A stretch of DNA of 64,000 nucleotides. It comes from Sesamum alatum (lineage: Eukaryota; Streptophyta; Magnoliopsida; Lamiales; Pedaliaceae). The stretch covers positions 14,074,001 through 14,138,000 of the forward strand of contig JACGWO010000003.1 of the NCBI GenBank assembly GCA_034509735.1, given 5' to 3'. The first letter of the stretch is position 1; every line of letters starts with the position of its first letter. Below, one piece after another: positions 1 through 12,568 of the stretch. The translations under genes were made by a program, and so were the position numbers. A model generated the notes under the pieces. It worked only from the letters and a program-made list of their open reading frames with translations. It had not been told where the DNA came from and ran no database searches.

Positions 1-1880
1 GGATAGGTTCGAGGAATTAGACTTGGAGTGGTTTGAACCAAGCTGATTGCAAAATTAAACCTCATCGATATTAGATCGAAGGGGCGTTTGTATTTAGCAT
101 ATGGCATATATCTCATTCGCACAGTAGAGTTCTTAATATCCTGTAGTGAATGATAATGGAATTCTCACTCGCGCAGATGTCAGTGGAATTCTTACCACTA
201 GGTTATAGGACCCGATGGTTGTTAATGGTTTCTCACTGATAAGATGGAGAAATCGAACCTTGGTAGATCTTCGTTCAATCGATAGGCTTACATCACTGGA
301 TACCTCTACCACCGTCTAGAAACATGGACTTGCAAGGTCTGCCAAGTTTGTGTAAAATGCATGAAAACATGGCATTTTCTAATAGTCATGATATGGGGAC
401 TAGTTGCCATATAGGATATGTTTGTGCATGCCTGACTCGTCAAGCCTGCATCCATACTCCTACTTTGACGGGGTATTTAAGTTTTGAGTACATGGGATGG
501 CATTTCCCCTTAACGTACGTCAAGGACTAGTGGGAATACGAAATTAGACTAGATGTTTGATTTGTGGGGGCAGGTGTTAAGGTGGACAGAATAATGCAAA
601 AACATCATTTGTAATAATATAGTTTTATTCTCCACTAACTATATTTCAGTCCTCCTTGGGATATTACCAGAATACCTTAGTTACTTGAGAGGCATAGGTT
701 TTGGGACCTGTTTCTTGGGTTCCATTAGCTTTGTCATCCCAAAAGATACAAGGAGAAGCGATATTGGAGGCATCGGGGTGCTATGGATCAATGGCTTAAA
801 GCTATTGGAAGGATCTGTTCGATAGGAAATAATCAAACTTGTGGTTTTTGTAAAATTTTTGTCAAAATACACGTTGGAATATTTGTTTTGATCGCGAGTT
901 CCATACCGGAGTATGGGACGAACTCGATCAGTAACAGGAACTTTAGGGTCAGTGGGGAGGATAGTTTTGTTCGCCATAAGTGTTTAGTGCGTGTAAACGT
1001 CTTTATTCATTTGGAATGAATTTAAGATGTTAGGATAACACTAGGAAACCGAGCGTTCGTCATTCACATGGAATCATACTTGCAAGCTTTTCTCCATGCC
1101 ATTTGTAGGAAATTGGATTCCTTTATGAACAAAGGGTTATTAGCGGATTGTTCAAGTAGAGGACTCAGTTCATGGCAGTACTGGACCAGATAGATGAAGC
1201 TTAGATGTTTGACATCCCCTATGTCTTTGCCTAGGGGCAGCATGAAAAAATGTTGTTCTTTAGTGTGATGACAACAAGCGCAGGTGCAATTCAGCAGGTT
1301 ACACCTGATGTTATGTATGCTTTGGGCATAACAACGATTTATTGGGTTCTTGCTTAACTGTGCCGAGAATCTGCAAGCTAGAAAGACTGCTGTGAGAATA
1401 GTCTTTAATAGCCCTGATGATAAGGATTAAAGAAGTGTCATCTGTAATTCTGCATGGAGACTGAGTAATTCGTCGGAGGGTTGATTCTGGAAGGCTATAG
1501 CGATACTAGCTTCTAGAATCACATGAATAATATTTTAGTCTCAATAATGTATGTACATTTTGGATTAATGATGGAGGGTGTGTGGTGGACTTGGAAAGGT
1601 TTCAAGCAGTGGATATCCACGACATGTTCATTATGAAAGATCGAATGTATGGCGACTTTGGAAGTCGTTCATTGGAAAGTGGTTTTGGATTGAAAACCGC
1701 ATCCATAGGATGGATGTGGTGGCTAGCACGACGACCACAGCGAGTAGTTGCCTTGGAGGTGAAAAACTAGGTTTTTGGCGAAAAGCTTTTGCGCCCGAGA
1801 TCTCATTATCAGATCCACGCGAAAATTCTTAAGACAAACCACCATTTGCAGACAGCATTGGTAGGAAGAGGTTTTTTGCA
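1..1880 (+). pseudogene. Decayed Ty1/copia pol (integrase to RNase H), degenerate-lineage copy 1
   Basis: No long reading frame survives. The DNA aligns by eye to the copia pol of elements A and F. Bases 1-110 match the integrase core around the SDRGGEYL region, 1190-1350 match the stretch encoding the IPYASAVGSIQY block, 1490-1560 match the SDASFQSDDDDAKSQS block, and 1790-1870 match the AKEPRSHHR/HILR block. It carries substitutions and indels that also occur in the copies at 9454-12568 (minus) and 49412-52570, for example a GCTTAGATGTT reading where intact copies have four more bases. The window starts inside the element, and no LTR or polypurine tract follows at the right edge, so both ends are incomplete. 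Identity as copia pol is firm; the exact right edge is not. Confidence 0.8.
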
Positions 1881-1993
1881 CCTTCTTCTTCAAATCGCGG
1901 AGGAAGTCTATTCGTACGAATATTTGTTAAAATGCAAATGACAATAAAATAATATATATATAAAAATAAAATTTTCTAGTGTAGTTACCTCTT

Positions 1994-4290
1994 AAATGGG
2001 TACAGTTCTCAACCTGTATAGCATAGGCCCCCAACGCGCGTCTCATATGGAAGGTGAACAATTAGGTGCTCCATTGAGTCGAAAAAAAGAAGGAGGAAAA
2101 TATTTTCTTTGAGGTTGCACATGAGATGATGGTTGCACTGTCTTCCAATTTCTTTACCTTGTTGACATCTAGCGTGGTTGAAGCATAGGATCTGGAATAG
2201 AAGACTCACCTCCGTCAAGGCCTCTCCCACACGTGCTTAGAAAGCATTTCACGGAAAGCAACCGGAACCAACTTCTGCATGAACAACACATGACAATTCA
2301 TGGCTTTATCAATGTTCGTGCATCCTTAGCTCCTTCATGTCGACGCATCGGGACAAGTTTAGATGCGTAACCATCAGAAAAACCTAAGGTAACAAATCCA
2401 CTTATGTAATCCTCTTCATCTGATCCTTCGTCAGTGTATATACAGCTTTGGGCATCACGTTCAGTCTCCTTTCGTCTACCTCAAGCTCCTGTTGATTACA
2501 TATGATCTTTAGATCCTTCTGTGCATTTAGATTGTCCTTCGTTTAGCCCTTTATGTCCATCGCAATATTGCATATATTGTCGAACACATTCTTCTCTCAA
2601 TGTGCATGACATCAAGATTGTGTCGTATCAGACACGTCCCCCAGTGTTCAAGCTCCCAAAAGATACTTTTCTTTGTACACTTATGGTCGATACAATAGCC
2701 TTCCGGTTCCGTCAGCGGTTGTTCGACTGCAACACTAAATGCATTGACACGGGTTCGGATCTGCTCTCCAGTCAGCCTCAGACGCGCAACCTTCTTTCCA
2801 TTCAATTTTTAGTGAAGACTTCTTATTCCTAGCGGTAAGGATGGTCCGGTAGGAGAGAAACTGCCTGTGGTAGTCAAAATAGTATGGCCTTCTGATCGTG
2901 CTGCAAATAGATTGCTCGTGTATCCTCCATACAAACTGGACACCCTATAACACCAGCGGTACTCCATCTAGACGCCATCCATAGGCGGGTAGGTCATCCA
3001 CTGTCCACATCAATGCGGCCATGAATGCCTGGTTTTTCGCATTGTCATGCATACGTATACCCACATGCCCATAAATTTTACAACTCCGAAAATCAACGAC
3101 TCCAGGTAGACATTGACCAAACGTTTGGGATTGGATGGGCTAAGGGATCACTATCGTTAGGAAACATATACTCAGACTTCATTCACATTTCCGGTGGGAG
3201 ATTGTACGGTCTAAGTATCACGGGCCAACATGAGTAAATTTTACCATACTGCCCGTGCGGTGCAAACCTATCCATTCACAGCCCTAGTCTAACATTACGG
3301 GGCTCAGCTACAAAATCGGGATATGTTCGTTCGAAATGCTTCCAAGCCTCTGCATCGGACGGATGACAAATGGATCCCTCCTCCGTCTGATGGCTGGCAT
3401 GCCACATCATGTGCTTGGCAGTGGCCTCCTATGTATACAACCTCTACAGCCGAGGGTACGCGACAGGTACCTAAGAATGGCATACGAGGACTTCTTGCAT
3501 CTAAGATTTTCTGTCCCTGGTGGGCTTGTACCAAGCGTATCCACAAAACTTATAATATTCCAGATCAATATCGTCGTTCTAGTACAACATGAAGCTGTTT
3601 TACACGCATCAATCTTCTCAACTGGTAAACGCAAGTCTGTTATCAATTTCTTTGTATTGTAATAATCAGGGGGAAAGTGTGATCGCGAGGCATTATATGA
3701 TCCAGCCCACTGGCACAATTGATTATATGTTCACTCGGAAAAACCCCCTTAGCCTTGATATTCACCAAACTAGCAGTTGATGCCAACTGAGATTGAGTAC
3801 AACAGTTCCACAACGGTTGGTCGACAACATGCACTATATCAAACAATGGTCTGACAACCCAAACACATAATCATAGGACCCCTCACCGTAATATGAACTA
3901 GGTCTGACATTAGAAGGACAATACCTAATACCATCATTAGGCACACCCTGCTAGTTATAGGAAGACTAGAAAGACGGCCCAACGACATCGAAAACCATCC
4001 TCTGCGCCCAATTCATCTGAGTTGCATCACCCCAATGCAAACTACCCTCCTCCTGAACGACTGGCGTTTGCTGCTGCTGAACAACGTGTGCGGTCAATGC
4101 ATTAAAGTATTCCTACACGCTCTCCTCACCATGCGAAGTCCAATTATAATATGCCGGCATAAACCCTTTCATACACAAGTCGAAATTTACCTCGTCCGAT
4201 GTTTTGAACCGTTCGTTTTTGCACTTTCGGCATGGACGCTTAATCTTCTCCCGTCCATATATATGCACGTTGAGATTTGACCCATTCTAG
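1994..4290 (-). pseudogene. TNP2-like CACTA transposase, decayed
   Basis: This would encode the transposase that binds CACTA ends and cuts the element out in the nucleus. The minus-strand translation shows the family domains in order. Near 4090-4240 lies a transposase-associated domain (CRKCKNERFKTSDEV, then GFMPAYYNWTSHGEE). Near 3300-3570 come the stretches EGSICHPSDAEAWKHFERTY and PDFVAEPRNVRLGL, then APHGQYG and SCWPVILRPYNLPP. Near 2900-2960 is GVIGCPVCMEDTRA, and near 2560-2660 FWELEHWGTCLIRHNLDVMH. At 2030-2080 the DUF4218 block reads MEHLIVHLPYETRVGG. An AG/GTAACT splice donor follows at about 1994. Several in-frame stops and frameshifts interrupt the coding frame, so this is a pseudogene. 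Usual TNP2 genes are longer and have a further C-terminal exon, which is missing here. Confidence 0.85.
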
Positions 4291-4639
4291 AAATGGAGTA
4301 ACACCATCCTCAAACTCCGGCGTCACATCCAGCAGGTCTCGATCATACATCCATCTCCTCAACTATCTTAACAGGATTAGTCCTACGTACACAAGCAATT
4401 AACAACAGTAATTAAATAAGCATAACAAGTTTATATATATACAACCATTAAAGGGTTTTCAACTTGTTACCTAGACAAAACAACTTCAAAGATCAATGCA
4501 ACTTTAGCGGAGATTGTTGATATTTTTGATTTTACGTATAAAAATTTAATAGAGGGAGTTTGAAGAAATGAATTGGAAGAGAGAGTAAGAAGAAAAAAAA
4601 ATGAAGGGGGCATATATATATTATATATAAGATTATGGG
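4291..4639 (-). other. CACTA 5' untranslated/intronic stretch
   Basis: AT-rich DNA with TA-rich runs at 4430-4445 and 4610-4632, between the transposase N-terminus and the subterminal repeats. It probably holds the transposase promoter or first intron. I see no coding potential. Confidence 0.4.
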
Positions 4640-5297
4640 GACGGGCATTATAATACTATTTGGAACACAAAAACTAGCAGTTAAAAATATAGTCGTTGCT
4701 TTAGCATTAGGAACGGCAACGCGAACACTAAGCTATCTGTTAAAATATAGCTGCTCGAGCATATATGGAGCAGTACTCGGAATACATAATTTGTTATGTA
4801 CATAAACCGTTCCTGATAGTAACACATGTTGGGACGGTTCTTCCAAGTCTAACTTAGTTTTCATAAGTCCCACAATTAGGAACAATTATTACATTACAAT
4901 ATTTACATAAGGCGTAAAACGGTCTCATTAGCACTACATTTTGGAAAGGTCACCCAAACGTTTGAATTTGTCATGGTTTTGGAACACGGGTAGGAACGGT
5001 AATGTTTTTTAGGTCAAAGTACCGCTCCAAGTGCCATATATGTGTTCCAAATGGAATGCCCAAATATACTCGTCGCCCCTTTTTTGGAATGGTTTTAGGA
5101 CTACAGTTCTTCACAAATAAATTGGCACAATACCAGGAATGGACATGCCGTTCCACTACGCTTGGATTCCAAAGGACACGAAAGTGATGTCAGCAATGGG
5201 TTACCGTTCCATAACAGTTCCTTTGACCGTTTCTATTTGGAACGAAAGTTGGGACGATCGTTCTTATCCATGTCAATTCCCATATTTTTTTGTAGTG
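4640..5297 (-). repeat. CACTA subterminal repeat region with 5' terminal inverted repeat
   Basis: The terminal repeat occupies about 5285-5297. Inside it, short motifs of the GGAACGG / CCGTTCC type recur in both orientations, for example near 4711, 4809, 4836, 4990, 5022, 5043, 5150, 5204 and 5239. Clusters of such motifs are where the TNPA-like protein binds in this superfamily; that role is known from the family and not shown here. No gene is seen in this stretch. Confidence 0.65.
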
Positions 5298-7411
5298 CAA
5301 GTCTATTGAACACAGGCTCTCGCAGATTTTCTTACCTTTAATCATCTCCAGTTGAAGAAAAACTTTAGTTGACATGGTTGTTGCTGACCCTTTTTATGAC
5401 GATGCGGATAGGCTTAGGAGGGGTAAAGCCAAGACCCACACACAAGAATCTGGGATTGCATGCCCCATTTCCTTCAACATTACTTGAGTGACGTTGAGTC
5501 CACGGAGCTTCTTATTGGTGGCTTCCGGAGGAAGTTTTCCAAAAGGGCTAGCCTTTCTTGTGGATTATACCCGGCTTAACAAACAACTTGAAGACTTTCG
5601 GATCATATCCGTCTCAATCTATAGCCCACGTCACATGTCCATTTTCTTCTTCTTGGGTTGAGGGCACAAATCCTTTTGAGTAGCGCCTTCGATGGTTGCT
5701 TCATGTTGATCTGAGTCAATGGTAAACTCAGACTCTTTGAAAATTCAGCCTCGATAGTGGGTAGTTCCTTTCTCTTCACGCTTCGATCGTCATGTGACTT
5801 TGGTTTTTCTAAGGGCAAAATCTTTTTTCCTCTTTTGGTAGCTTCGACATAGTACTTGGTGTTGGCAAAGTACGGTTCAGCTTTGGTAAAAGGTTTGGTA
5901 TCACCGAGTACCTTTTTCACTAGACCATTGCGGCAATATTTAAAGCACTGATACCATGTTGAAGGGACTATAGAATTTTCATGCAACCAAGGGCGGCCAA
6001 GAAGCATGCTGTAAGAAGTTTTGGCATCTATAATATGAAATAGCGCGGTCCATGAGGTATCATCCGTAACAGTTCTATTCTTATAACGGCGTCAGCCCTT
6101 TGTCCTCCCTGATTGAAGCCTTGAATCATGAGGCGACTATTTGAGAGTTCGTCCATCGGGATCCCTAATTCTTTCAAAGTTCGAAGGGGTAAGATATTAA
6201 CTACAGAACCTCCATCGATTAATATTTTGTTGACCTTCTGTTCACGTGCATATCCAGCGACGAACAGATGGCGGTTGTGATGCTTAGACCCGAGAAGCAA
6301 ATCTTCATTTGGTGAAAGTGATTGTGGACATACACTCATCAGTATTAGAGGAATCTTTCCTTCTCGAATAGTGTGTCCTCATTGATCGTAGGATCATTCA
6401 ACTGTGTGGTATTGCATGAAGCTTTGTCGTCCTCAAAAGACCCAATCTTAGGCGTGGAAACATTTGTTGCTGTGGTATCTTCTTTAAGAGAGATTTTACC
6501 TTTGCGAGCTAGTTGCATAACCTTGTCTTTGAACACGAAGCAAACTTATACTGAATGCCCAATTAAATGATGATATTTGCAGTATTTTGCTTCATCTATT
6601 CGTTCGGCTTCTTTAGGTCGCTTCGTTTCAGGCAAGTCGATAAGGTTAGCCTCCAACAAGTCATCAAGTATTCCAGGGACATCAGAATCAAGGAAAGGAT
6701 ATTGCTTTGCTTGGATTTCCTTCAAAGTTAATTTTCTTTGCGTCTCTCATAAGGAGCATTATTCTTCAGAATAATGTTGTATTTTCTTGCACTCCTATGC
6801 TTGAATGGTGCTACATTCATCGTCATTGATTCCTGGCTTGGAGTTTTTGAAAAAGGTTTGCCCCCTTTCTTGATTTCTTGCCTTTCCTTGGTTCTGCGGG
6901 GTTCTTGGACAGGTGGCCCATCCTATCCACTCGTTGCTATAATCAACTCCATGTCATGTGCTTGTGTGGCTAAATCTTCAAATGATTTGGGTAGGATTCC
7001 TTGGAGAATATACCAAAGGCCCTATTGTATCCCTTTAATGCACATCACAATGGCGGAAACTTCAGAAATCGATCTGTGCAGTTGAGGCTCAGATTCCTCC
7101 ACCTATTGATATAATCAATGACCGGCTCATCCTTCCACTGGAAGGAATTTGTAAGCTCAATCATGTTGACAGTCCGCCAAGTGCTATAGAATGGATTGAG
7201 AAATTCTTGCTCTAGCTATTCCCATCTATGAATTGAACCGGCCTCCAAATCAGTATACCAATCAAATGCGTTGTTTTTTCGGTAATTGAACAAACTAGTT
7301 GACTAGGTGATCTCCATATGTTCCAACGTTGTTGCAGTTTTCAATGAAGTGAGCAACGTGCTGCTTAGGATTGCCTTTCCCATAAATTGGTGAAACTTTG
7401 GTGGTTGGTAG
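5298..7411 (-). pseudogene. Tat/Ogre gag (C-terminal part), protease and pre-RT region, broken
   Basis: The minus-strand frames give a Ty3 gag (QPPKFHQFMGKGNPKQHVAH, FIENCNNVGTYGDHLV, LWYILQGILPKSFEDLATQA, HDMELIIA) from about 7411 to 6900. A retropepsin region follows, with active-site context ILIDGGSVVNILPLRTLKEL near 6150-6240. The lineage-typical block LLGRPWLHENSIVPSTWYQC is at 6007-5950, then LPPEA-like and VGLGFTPPKPIRI blocks near 5400-5560. The protease reads D-G-G where D-T/S-G is usual; DGGS is common in this lineage, so it may not be a defect. Stops and frameshifts occur throughout gag, and the frame is lost again near 5640. The longest open pieces are 5603-6007 and 6028-6339. Confidence 0.85.
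7407..7411. repeat. Target site duplication of element G, left copy (GGTAG)
   Basis: GGTAG directly abuts the G LTR end at 7412 and is repeated at 27282-27286 directly after the other LTR. The two copies sit in continuous gypsy gag coding sequence, which confirms a normal integration. Confidence 0.9.
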
Positions 7412-9453
7412 TGTAAGGAGTGGATCGACCCAGGAGAGGCGCGGCGGAAGCGCGGGAGCCATGGGAAATTGAAATTAAAAGCGATTAAAATCATAATTAA
7501 AGCATACATTAAACATGCATAATGGAGCAAGGGGGTGTGCCCTTGATCTCTCGGCCATTCAGTGTATCTCATGTACAAGAAAGGTACACAACATGGAGAC
7601 CATAGAATGTGGAGGAACAAGAAACGTAAAAGAGGAAACTTACCCTTGTAGTTTTTCTTCATTCGCCTACACGCATTGTTCCCCGTTTTGCCACCAAAGA
7701 TCTCAACATAAAGACCATCTAGAAACATCCGCACGCTTCATTGGATACCAACGAACTCTTGTGCTAGCAAGAAGTTGTTTAGGGGAGCAGGGACATCAAT
7801 ACAACACTATTGATTAATGGTACCGATATCTCTAACGTCTTACCTTGATTGAATCAAGAAGAACAAAGGGAATCTTGGAGAAAAGTGAGAGGGGTAGACG
7901 AGAGAGAGATGAAAGAGAGGTAGCAAAATTGTATAGAGATTAGTGTGAGGTGTGTGTGTGTATTTGAGTATCTATATGACTAGCTCATATAATCCTACTC
8001 AAACTCTTCCAAGGACACACACCCTAAATCAACTAGGGATTTGACCTAGTTAAATTCTAGTTGACTTAGGATTTGACCTAGTCAAATCTCATCCTAGGAT
8101 GAATCCTAGCCCTCCATCTCTAAATCTGTAGATCAAATCTCGTCCATCCATTCTTGATGGGCTTTATAGAATGAGCCAATTAAAATCTAATTTAAATGGT
8201 CCAAGGTCTGATGGAGTTTATGTATTAAATCTAATTTAATACTTAAGCCCAAAATATAATTTCCACCTTTTAATCTAATTAAAGAGGGAAAGCCTAACTT
8301 CTAAATTCCTAAATCTAATTTATGAATCAAGCCCGATTAATCCATTTAATTGATGATGGCTTGTCACTCCAAAGAGGATCAATTTAATCCAATTAATTCC
8401 TTCACTTCTAGTGAATCGTGTGTGACTCTTTAGGTTCACCCTCAGCTAGACTTGGACCTACTTCTTGTTATCCCATAAACCAAAGTAGTCCGTCATCATG
8501 GGTGGTCGTCTAACAATGGTTCATGACACTAGAGACTAGGTGAATATATGGCGTGAACATTTAGTCTCCGAGTTATATATAGGGCACGATCTTGCGGTCG
8601 CCTGTCTCCTGGCCTTAGTCTAGGGTATGGAATTAGGACGTTGGTTCCCATCCTTGACTAGGCATCTATGCTTAAAACTCGATATAGGTTTATCTCTATG
8701 ATTGACGTAGGAAATCCTTTCCCACTCAATCAAATGTTATGGCCATAGGCTTTGAGAGACTAAACCATCTCAGAGCGCATAGGAGATCTCGCTGTCATAA
8801 TCTTTTGACAGGGGATAGATCCTATCTTGGAGTCTACCACCCTCTCTACGTACTCCGACTGCACTGAACAAGGCTTATGATGACCATGTCTTACGACACA
8901 ATCACCGCTCGCCAGATCCAAGATACAACCTTCATATGTAAGCGATTGTCGTGATTTCTCAAGTAAGACTAATCCCATACTATCGGAATCGGGAATACCA
9001 GTCATATGACCAAATCCGTGTGGCTTCCATATGACGATTCCCGCGAGTCACCTCAGTCAACCGACACCCTTGTCAGCTAACCAACTAATATTATATATAG
9101 ATGTCCAACGTCTGTCACCGATGAAACACGACACTCATCCAATGAATGCAATTCTTAGTACAAGTGTCTATAGGACCCTCGATACCCAATCTCGAGGTCC
9201 TCGACAGGGAGTGTTTCAGACTGATCTACAGAAGTTGGTTCTATGACCACCAACCTATGCGCAGTCCAACTTCTTGAATTCATATGTTCGGTCTGTGGGC
9301 GTTTGTTGTGACATCGAAACCACGTTCAATGTTACCAGTAAGCACAACAAACTCATCATTGCCAATGATTTATCCTTACTATATTCATCAACACAATACT
9401 ACTTTCATTCAGAACAGCCAACCACATTGACTTTCTTATCACCTATTCCAACA
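7412..9453 (-). repeat. 3' LTR of element G
   Basis: In the minus sense it starts TGTTGGAATAGG (9453 downwards) and ends ...CTCCTTACA at 7412, about 2.04 kb. It matches the 25353-27281 LTR along its length. A weak form of the conserved R/U5 hairpin is at 7528-7545 (CAAGGG paired with CCCTTG). TATA-like sequence in the minus sense lies near 7970-8005. Confidence 0.9.
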
Positions 9454-9463
9454 ATCTCCCACT
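9454..9463 (-). promoter_or_regulatory. Polypurine tract of element G
   Basis: The minus strand reads AGTGGGAGAT immediately before the 3' LTR. The same tract precedes the 3' LTRs of A, E and F. It primes plus-strand DNA synthesis. Confidence 0.85.
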
Positions 9464-12400
9464 TGACCATTACGTCAATTACCCACTTTGTTCAGAACTT
9501 TTTGAGCATAAGTAATCTACGGTACCGATTGAGGTCTCGTGCGTCTGTTATATTTCCTTGCCAAAGCAATACAGTCCAACCGTGTTACCTCTTCCTACCT
9601 TCGCCGCCTAAACATTGTGGTTGTCTAAGAATTTTCCGTGGATCTTTGTGATGAGATCTCGGGACATAACTTTTGCCATAGCCTGGTTGTCCGCCACCTA
9701 GGCAACCACCGGTTTGGCCGTGCTAGGCGCCATGTCCAACCCATGGATGCGGCTTTCATCCATAACCACTATCCAATGCAATCGACTTTTACGATGAAGT
9801 CCTTACGGAATCTTGCTTGAAAATCCTTTCAAGCTACCATAACCATCATTAAGCCTGACTGTGCATACTTTTCAGACTAACCATTTTTCACTACGTTCTT
9901 GGAAGCCAGTATCGCTTTAGCCTTCCAAAAACAACTCTCCACAGACGGTGCATCAAGAACACATATTTAGTCCTTATTCTGGTACTAAGGATTGTTCTTG
10001 ACTGTTGTCTTCTACCCCTTAGTGCATTACCGACTTTCGTTATGTCATGCATAAATCACACTCAACATCGGATCCCATGCACCGATTAAACATATCCCAT
10101 GTTTTATCTAGGGTCAAGACGTATGGGATACTCAACATCTAAGCCGTCTCATTAGTCTATCGTGATTAAGTCTTGAAATGGCTTAATGCTCAATCAATAG
10201 TATCTACCCTTTCTCATCAGTCTTACCATGATTGAGTCTTGAATGACTCAATCCACGATATATATGTGGGATTCCTAAAATATCATGGAGAATTTTTGTG
10301 AGCTACGGTTGTGTATTAGTGATTCCTAACGTCTTAAATTCATCCACGATGAACAAGATATTACATACTTAAACACTTGAAACATAATTTCTACTCCCAC
10401 TGATCACCTACGTCGTTCATGACCGCGTCATACTCCGTATGAGCTTGTCAAGACGACTATTCCAGTTATGCGGAGTTTCAAATCTTGTTTGAATTTCCTA
10501 GCGGATTCTATGGCTACTCCAATAAATCCAAGTATGATGTCCAACATCACGCTCCGCAGGTCGTTTGGATCACTATCCAAATTTGACGGAACTTATCCCG
10601 ATTACTCGTACCTTTACGACATTCGGGTTTGTTTTCAAAGGGTCTGGAATATGATTAGTTAAGTAAGAAACATGATTATAAGCAATGTTAGCATTATACT
10701 ACCGAAACCTGTACAAATTAGACACTGAGTCTAATTTGTCTCCCACTAGTTCCTTGATGTATGTAGGATCCTCCTATATTCTCAAGGACTTTGTCAGGAC
10801 ACAGGCTTTCCAAAACATGGCACACTAGTGCGTGACTACGAGAAAAATGCCATGATCCTCACGTTGGCAATTTTTTGAGTCCATGTCTACACGGGCTAAG
10901 ATAATTTGGTGAAACTTTGATCGACCTCCGTCCAACGAGGCTCGATCGCTCACTTTATTAGAGACCATCATACTTGGCCTTTACGGGAAGCGTTTCATTG
11001 AGAATTCCATTCTCAAGTGGATGTTCAAGAACTCCACTAAATACACGGCCATTTTGATCCTATCAAAATAAGTTTAATTTTGCGATCATTTTTGGTTCAC
11101 TACTTCAAGTTTAATTCCCAAACCTCCTATGAGACCTTTAGACTTCTGAACCCTCTTATGGTCTTTGTCTATTCAGTAACCTAAAGTTGTCTCATTGGAT
11201 CCTATCCAACAGACTTTATTTGGCAAGCCTACTTTGTCCAACAAAGTGCTTTCGGACTTTTCCTTATCCAGAAAAGACTCGCAAGCTTATTTGATTTGAA
11301 TCGTCTAGTCCTAGATTCCTCGAATCTTTTTGGATGCCAAATTTGTAAGTTTATCTTGATTAATCTGTTTAGATCATTTGAATTTTGAGTATTCATAAAC
11401 CTTTTATGGATAGTTTTGGGAACTTATGCATAAACTCTAGCAGACATGGACCAAAATTCAATCTCACATAAAAATAATTTTATTGATCAAAACGTATGAA
11501 ACCCAAATCTTTTGTCCAACAAAAGAAAATCCTTTTGATCATGCTAGGTTACATAATCCCTACGAAAAAACTATCCTAACATGATCACGATTATAAGCCC
11601 AACTAGTCTCTAGTCCTTTCAGCAATAGCCCTGCCATTGTTCCTAGAACTGTTTTGGCTTTCTATCCCTTATCGTCACCTGCAAACCACCTGTAGAATAT
11701 GATAAGATTGGTATCCAATACCAAAGAGAGTAGAGTGATCATGTCAATACTCAAATCAAATTTTACCTTCATTGTAGAGAGGGGTTCGAGACACTCCCTC
11801 TTCCAATGGCCCTCTTTACGGCAGTGAATGCCTACGTTCTTAGGAATCTCTGAACTTGACCATTGAACCCTTTTTCTCTTTCCTTTACCTCCGCCTTGCA
11901 GTGTAATAGAAACAACACTAAGCGCTAGCAGTTGATGTCACCTTAACCCTCTTCCTCTTTTGGCGTCAGGCACCCTTGCCTTTCGCTATAAAGGTTGAAG
12001 CCTCTCCTACTAGTACCGATGGCATAGATTTGTTCAGTCATTGCCTCGTATTGGACCAACAAAATTATCAACCCATGAAGATCTCTTTCAAGCTCATTCA
12101 TGTTGATAATAAAATATTTTGTATGAGGGAGGAAGAGACTGAAGGATCACGCTAATGTACGTCTCTCTTTCAAGATTGACATGGAGGTCTTTTGAGCTTC
12201 TCCACAAGGGATAGCATCATCACTCCATATTCTTGTACAGAAGACCCTTCCGTCATATTAGGTCCAAAAATGCCTTCGTTGAATCAAATCTTACGCGCCG
12301 GTCCGAGACCGCATAGACATTATGCAAGCAAAGCATAATTGAGTCAACATTGTCATGCTTATCGTACTACTTCTAGAACTCGTTTGTCATCGAGGCCAAT

Positions 12401-12568
12401 ACAATGCTGCGGACTTTACTGGTGGTCGTCCTACAACTTGAACGCCTAGCGTTCTTCAGTTTTCGACCCCTCCGGAAAGACTAACTTAAGATTTCACAGC
12501 CAATTCGTGTAGTTGGTTCCATTTAAGTAATTAGTCTCTAGTATAGAACTTAGTGGATACTTAGACAT
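9454..12568 (-). pseudogene. Decayed copia gag-pol of element G (degenerate lineage)
   Basis: Gag starts at the ATG at 12568 with MSKYPLSSILETNYLNGTNY, then hits a stop at the WL*NL position. The copy at 49412 has the same stop. A gag segment downstream of it is shortened relative to A. The zinc knuckle near 11785-11840 reads G-I-H-C-RKEGHWKREC, so the first cysteine is lost. Integrase, RT and RNase H are recognisable only as DNA similarity, for example the TTAGATGTT...ATCCCATACG block near 10140 and the CGAGATCTCATCAC block near 9650. The last block is followed by AAAATTCTTAGACAACCAC and GGTAGGAAGAGG, the same derived sequence as at 1820-1875. No frame could make a working protein. Confidence 0.8.

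Larger units (their letters stand above)
1881..5297 (-). mobile_element. CACTA (En/Spm) DNA transposon, truncated at its 3' end
   Basis: The 5' terminus (minus strand) reads CACTACAAAAAAA and ends at 5297, the signature of CACTA terminal inverted repeats. The interior encodes a TNP2-type transposase (about 4290-1994). The opposite terminus is not found: after the DUF4218-encoding exon the sequence runs into AT-rich DNA (about 1900-1990) and then the decayed copia pol at 1-1880. The left end is therefore deleted, interrupted, or outside the window. On the right the element abuts Tat/Ogre gypsy sequence, so it inserted into that gypsy pol; the 3-bp duplication would be CAA (5298-5300), but its partner is not visible. 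Confidence 0.8.

Noticed and set aside
7303..7734. 143-codon minus-strand frame
   Set aside because: It runs across the boundary between element G and gypsy H (7411/7412), so it is an accidental fusion of G LTR sequence with gag.
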